The position numbers were made by a program, and so were the translations under genes. Of a stretch of 64,000 nucleotides of DNA, positions 61,031 to 64,000 are shown in pieces (positions within the stretch are counted from its first letter, which is position 1; every line of letters begins with the position of its first letter). Below the pieces are notes generated by a model that made no database searches, was not told the origin of the DNA, and worked only from the letters and a program-made list of their open reading frames with translations. The DNA lies in assembly GCF_035917995.1 (NCBI RefSeq), contig NZ_CP109131.1:6138001-6202000 (forward strand). Reading direction: 5' to 3'. The DNA comes from Streptosporangium sp. NBC_01755 (GTDB lineage: Bacteria; Actinomycetota; Actinomycetes; Streptosporangiales; Streptosporangiaceae).

Positions 61031-61173
61031 TTGCCCTGTGCACTGGGGGATGATCTCAGGGTGTGCGCCGATCCCGTGTTGCCCTGTGCACTGGGGGATG
61101 ATCTCAGGGTGTGCGCCGATCCCGTGTTGCCCTGTGCACTGGGGGATGATCTCAGGGTGTGCGCCGATCCCGT
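61031..61173. repeat. Three-fold 48-bp tandem repeat
   Basis: Units start at 61031, 61079 and 61127 and are practically identical. The length is 16 codons, so frames on both strands stay open (plus strand: CALGDDLRVCADP-type 16-mers), but no start with a ribosome site is seen. Each unit contains GGGGATGATCTCAGGG, a possible protein-binding core. Confidence 0.88.
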
Positions 61174-61328
61174 CAGAATTCCGTGCGTCCTGCCCCCGGC
61201 CCGGATCCTTCTGTCGCGCGCTCGGGAACAGTGGCAAGTGAGATCGCTTTGTGACTCGGCCGCGTCCGCGCAGGTGGTGTACGAGTGTTTGAGATCGGTA
61301 CCCGCGTCGCGCCTGGCTGATCGCCGTT

Positions 61329-61992
61329 GAAAAGCGCGGCGTAGTACGTGGGGAAAAGCGCGGCGGGGGTGGTGGAGTGGTTGGGGGCCGCTCACCGGTG
61401 TCGCGTTGTGCGGGGTGGAAGGTCAAAAGCGCGGCGGGGGTGGTGGAGTGGTTGGGGGCCGCTCACCGGTAGCGCATCGTGCGGGGTGGTGGCGGGCGTT
61501 GGCCGGGTGTGGGTGACCGGGGGCGGGCCGGTGGAGCTCCGGGAGGGGGCAAAGCGGGTCATGGCGGGCGTGGAGGCGGGGCCGTGGTGGTGACGATCGG
61601 GGATTTTCCATGATCTGGGTGAGTTGGCACGCTGGGGGCGTGCGGATTCACCCAGATCAAGAAAGGCGCCACTCCCACCCCCTCGGGTGGGCCGCTTTTC
61701 GTGGTGGAAGGCCCGATTCGTCCCCGCACCCGGCCGGGGGCGACCCGTGACCGGACATCCCGCGGACCTTCGTACCCCGCACGGCGAGAGCCCCGCGCGA
61801 GGCGGCGGCGAGGAGCGGCCCCGAACCCTTCCACACCGCGGCGGACCCGTACCGATGGGCGGTCTGGGGCCACTCCACCACCCTCGGCGCGCTTTTGACC
61901 TTCGACCCCGCACGACGCGACACCGACGAGCGGCCCTGAACCACTCCACCACCCTCGCCGCGCTTTTCCCCACGGACGACGCCGCGCTTTTC
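61329..61992. mobile_element. Element with long imperfect inverted arms and no transposase
   Basis: The left arm (61329 to about 61460) and the right arm (about 61868-61992, inverted) are close to 90% identical over the outer 100 bp and then decay. Each arm contains AAAAGCGCGGCG-type units three times and an internal direct repeat of about 46 bp (61354 and 61425 on the left). The roughly 400 bp between them have no recognisable gene but carry a nested hairpin. It resembles a MITE or a non-autonomous transposon, or a multi-site DNA-binding region. Confidence 0.6.
61612..61658. repeat. Nested hairpin in the centre of the inverted-arm element
   Basis: GATCTGGGTGA (61612-61622) pairs perfectly with TCACCCAGATC (61648-61658), and inside it GCACGC (61627-61632) pairs with GCGTGC (61638-61643). 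A second hairpin, CCCACC..GGGTGGG, follows at about 61676-61692. Confidence 0.75.
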
Positions 61993-62076
61993 CACTGTGA
62001 CCGGCTTACCGGATTCGGATGCTCGTACACCACATCCGTGGACGCGACCTGTGGCTCTGATCACTATCCTCAAGGC

Positions 62077-62367
62077 ATGAGGAAACTCCTCCTCCGAATC
62101 GATGACGATCTGCATCGGCGCATAATCCGAAGGGCCGGTCGCACCGGCCGTTCCGTCAACGCCACCGCCGTGGAGATCCTCGCTCGCGGTCTGTCCGATG
62201 AGGCGCGAGATGCCCGGGCGGAGCTTCGCGCACGTGCGCACCGGCTCGGCGTGCTCGCCGACCCTTCTCCCGCTTCCCCGGTGACCGAAGCCCACCGTGA
62301 GCGTGCACTTGCTGCCACCAGGGGAATCGGCCCTGTACTCGGCGACCTCTGGGCCGAGGGCCGCTGA
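62077..62367 (+). CDS. Ribbon-helix-helix antitoxin-like protein (FitA/Arc type), orphan
   Basis: The protein has 96 residues. The N-terminus is an Arc/MetJ ribbon-helix-helix (KLLLRIDDDLHRRIIRRAGR, then RSVNATAVEILARGL). Such proteins bind operator DNA as dimers, and the C-terminal tail neutralises a PIN-domain RNase toxin, usually encoded right after. Here the next gene is on the other strand and no PIN gene follows, so the toxin is missing. TATCCT 6-7 nt before the ATG suggests a leaderless mRNA. Confidence 0.75.
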   Translation: MRKLLLRIDDDLHRRIIRRAGRTGRSVNATAVEILARGLSDEARDARAELRARAHRLGVLADPSPASPVTEAHRERALAATRGIGPVLGDLWAEGR

Positions 62368-62380
62368 CCATCATGGCCGT

Positions 62381-62863
62381 CTACGCCGTGGGCGTTCGGA
62401 GGGGGGCCGAGGCTTTTCCGGTGCTGAACTGGGCCCAGACGGCGTGGCCGTGGGACTGGGTGCCTCGGCAGCCGACCTGGGAGGCCAGGGCGGTGACCAG
62501 GGGGAGTCCCCGGCCGCCCTCGCCGAGGAGGGCGGGATGGACGATGGCGGGGACGGAGCCCCGGCCGGAGTCGTAGACCGTCACCCGGGTGGCCTCGGGC
62601 CTGCGGACGACCTCGACGACGAACGTGCCGCACGGCCATCCGCTGGCGGTGTGGCGGACGGCGTTGGCGGCGAGCTCGGCGACGATCTGCTCCGCGTCCC
62701 GCTGAAAGGACGAGTCCGCCAGCAGGAACCTGACGAAGCGCCGGGCCTCGGGAACCTGGGCGGGCCGGCCGGGGAAGGTCCGTCGCCAGGTCATGCCGCC
62801 GGGGCGGAGCCGTACCATGGCGTCGATCAACTCCGGGGCCACGCCGTCGTGGGTAGCGGTCAT
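62381..62863 (-). CDS. ATP-binding anti-sigma-type regulator (HATPase_c, RsbW-like)
   Basis: The protein has 160 residues, a single GHKL ATPase domain: N-box IVAELAANAVRHT (about residue 62-75), VYDSGRGSVP and GEGGRGLPLVTAL G-box regions. It belongs to the large actinomycete family of RsbW-like serine kinases/anti-sigma factors that inhibit sigma factors or phosphorylate STAS partners. It is convergent with the antitoxin gene; no sigma or STAS gene is adjacent. It is divergent from the XRE-type regulator. Confidence 0.85.
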   Translation of the reverse strand: MTATHDGVAPELIDAMVRLRPGGMTWRRTFPGRPAQVPEARRFVRFLLADSSFQRDAEQIVAELAANAVRHTASGWPCGTFVVEVVRRPEATRVTVYDSGRGSVPAIVHPALLGEGGRGLPLVTALASQVGCRGTQSHGHAVWAQFSTGKASAPLRTPTA

Positions 62864-63092
62864 GCGTGCTCTCCTGGTCTCCTGGTCGGCGGGAAATCGT
62901 CAGCAGAACAGTGGCCCGGCCCTCCCGCGCGGTAGCCCTCCGGGATACCGCCGGCGAGATACTCCGCGCACAGTGCCGTTGAACTGCGAGAACATCGCGC
63001 TCGACGGTCGAGGATCCCCACTTCCCCGCCCGGCTGTCATTCTCCGTGACCAGAGGCATACGATCCGTGTGTGTTCGGGGAAGGGAGTGCGG

Positions 63093-64000
63093 ATGCCCGG
63101 AGAGGGATACCGGATCCTGCTGGGGTGCAGGCGGCGTAGTGAGGCGCTGCGGGCCTGCTGCCTCACGTTCGACCAGATCGCCGGGGTGTTCGCCCTCGAT
63201 CACCAGGTCAGCCCGCTGCGGCTGTACCGCTACGCCCACGGTCGTACGGCGGGCGACGTGGTGGCGGCCTACAACGACCTCGATCCGGCGGGCACCGCCA
63301 CCCTGCGGGCGGCGCGCTTCTACGACTACGAGGCCTGGCCGCAGGCCGGGCGGCGTCCCGGCGCCGGGGCGGTCACCATCTTCGCCCGCGTCTACCAGAC
63401 CACCGCCCGACGCCTGGTCACCGACGAGGTCTACGCCTCATACGGGGTACGGGACCGGGACCTGATCGACCAGGTAGATCACCGTCACCTCGATGCGCAC
63501 TACTGCCGCCAGGTGTCCGCACCGGCCATCCCGGGCACCAAGGGAACGAAGGCACTTTCCCCACTCGTTCCCGCGCCCGCGCCCGCCCGCTGTGCCGACC
63601 TGCTGCGCGCGGTCGGCGCAGAGGAGGCCGACGTGAAACGCCGCGAACTGCTCTTCGAACTGGCCCTGGTCCTGGGTGGGACGCCCGCCCTGGGGCTGCT
63701 CCGCCACCTCACCCCGCCGGAACGGGAACGCCTGGCCGCCGCCGCACGCCACCAGAACCCGATCGACGCGACCACCATCGACGTGCTGGAACGGCTCACC
63801 GCCCGGCTGTGGGCCATGGACGAGGCGTCCGGCCCCAGACAGGTTCTACCGGTCGCTGAGGCCAAGCGCGCGATGGTCGACGACCTCCTCAAACGGGGCT
63901 CCCTCACCCGGGCCCTGCGCGAGCGCCTACTGCGCGTCTACTGGAGCCTCAGCCACATGACGGGCTGGTGCCACTACGACCTGATGGACTACACGAGTGC
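63093..64000 (+). CDS. XRE-type transcriptional regulator with helical repeat domain, 3' truncated
   Basis: The frame from ATG 63093 stays open to the window end (at least 302 residues). The start has an upstream GGGAG. The N-terminus has a helix-turn-helix-like segment (LTFDQIAGVFALDHQVSPLRLYRYAHGRT) and an Asp/Tyr-rich region; residues beyond 150 are alpha-helical with pairs resembling TPR-type repeats. This layout is common in actinomycete regulators paired with RsbW-like ATPases, as here on the divergent strand. The C-terminus and true length are unknown. Confidence 0.7.
   Translation, partial: MPGEGYRILLGCRRRSEALRACCLTFDQIAGVFALDHQVSPLRLYRYAHGRTAGDVVAAYNDLDPAGTATLRAARFYDYEAWPQAGRRPGAGAVTIFARVYQTTARRLVTDEVYASYGVRDRDLIDQVDHRHLDAHYCRQVSAPAIPGTKGTKALSPLVPAPAPARCADLLRAVGAEEADVKRRELLFELALVLGGTPALGLLRHLTPPERERLAAAARHQNPIDATTIDVLERLTARLWAMDEASGPRQVLPVAEAKRAMVDDLLKRGSLTRALRERLLRVYWSLSHMTGWCHYDLMDYTS

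Noticed and set aside
60980-61330. Repeat-peptide gene encoded by the 48-bp units
   Set aside because: No ribosome site, begins inside the metK terminator, and the minus strand is equally open; treated as non-coding repeat.
61392-62033. 213-residue minus-strand frame across the inverted-arm element
   Set aside because: Both strands are open because of GC bias and the arms being inverted copies; no start signal or domain.

Overview
The window is about 64 kb of roughly 70% GC DNA with actinobacterial start-codon use (many GTG and TTG starts). It carries bldD, mIHF, a MacS-type kinase, an Rv2175c homologue and a PASTA-domain Ser/Thr kinase. This points to a filamentous actinomycete, and the gene content and order fit a Streptosporangiaceae-like genome (inference; no phylogeny was run). 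Most of the window is chromosomal housekeeping DNA. The accessory or decayed segments lie near 0.5-8 kb, around 38 kb and at 61-64 kb.

Region 1 (1-9.3 kb) is an accessory zone. It has a truncated TIGR03086-family gene, a GntR fragment that is only a UTRA domain, a solitary IS200/IS605-type TnpB element inserted into the end of a small minus-strand gene, a large membrane-spanning KAP NTPase with a degenerate caspase-like N-terminus, a PhoX-like secreted protein, a doubly frameshifted TetR remnant and a beta-propeller lactonase. Region 2 (9.3-20.7 kb) holds a phosphofructokinase with pyrophosphate-type signature residues and a DasR-like operator upstream, an MHYT membrane sensor, two two-component systems (MacS/NarL-type and LytS/LytT-type), thiI, a DAHP synthase behind a Phe/Trp/Tyr-rich leader peptide and attenuator, a sulfite-oxidase-like enzyme, and endonuclease IV.

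Region 3 (20.7-30 kb) is a one-direction purine-catabolism cluster: OHCU decarboxylase, HIU hydrolase, urate oxidase, two of three xanthine-dehydrogenase-type subunits (the Mo subunit is missing), 8-oxoguanine deaminase, glycerate kinase, allantoinase and allantoicase. Together they take urate to ureidoglycolate, with glycerate kinase feeding the glyoxylate-derived carbon into central metabolism. Region 4 (30-40.5 kb) resembles the mycobacterial pknL-Rv2175c-idsA-metF neighbourhood, with a thiamine set (TPP riboswitch-thiO-thiS-thiG and thiE) embedded in it. A 260-bp TnpB-element derivative sits between idsA and metF.

Region 5 (40.5-46 kb) has an L,D-transpeptidase, a HEPN-domain gene behind two LexA-box-like sites, a SpoIIE/PP2C phosphatase, bldD and arginine deiminase. 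Region 6 (46-61 kb) is the pyrimidine operon pyrR-pyrB-pyrC-carA-carB-pyrK-pyrD-pyrF, with a PyrR-binding RNA loop in its leader. It is followed by mIHF-gmk-rpoZ-coaBC, an unknown small gene and metK. Region 7 (61-64 kb) has a triple 48-bp repeat, a 660-bp element with long inverted arms and no transposase, an orphan ribbon-helix-helix antitoxin, an anti-sigma-type ATPase and a partial XRE-type regulator running off the end.

A recurring feature is tandem duplication of short segments at or just after stop codons (lactonase, lytT-type regulator, glycerate kinase, allantoinase, carA). The best candidates for new biology are the LexA-controlled HEPN gene, the pseudo-caspase/KAP protein, the aromatic leader attenuator, the 61.3-62.0 kb inverted-repeat element and the TnpB-derived elements.
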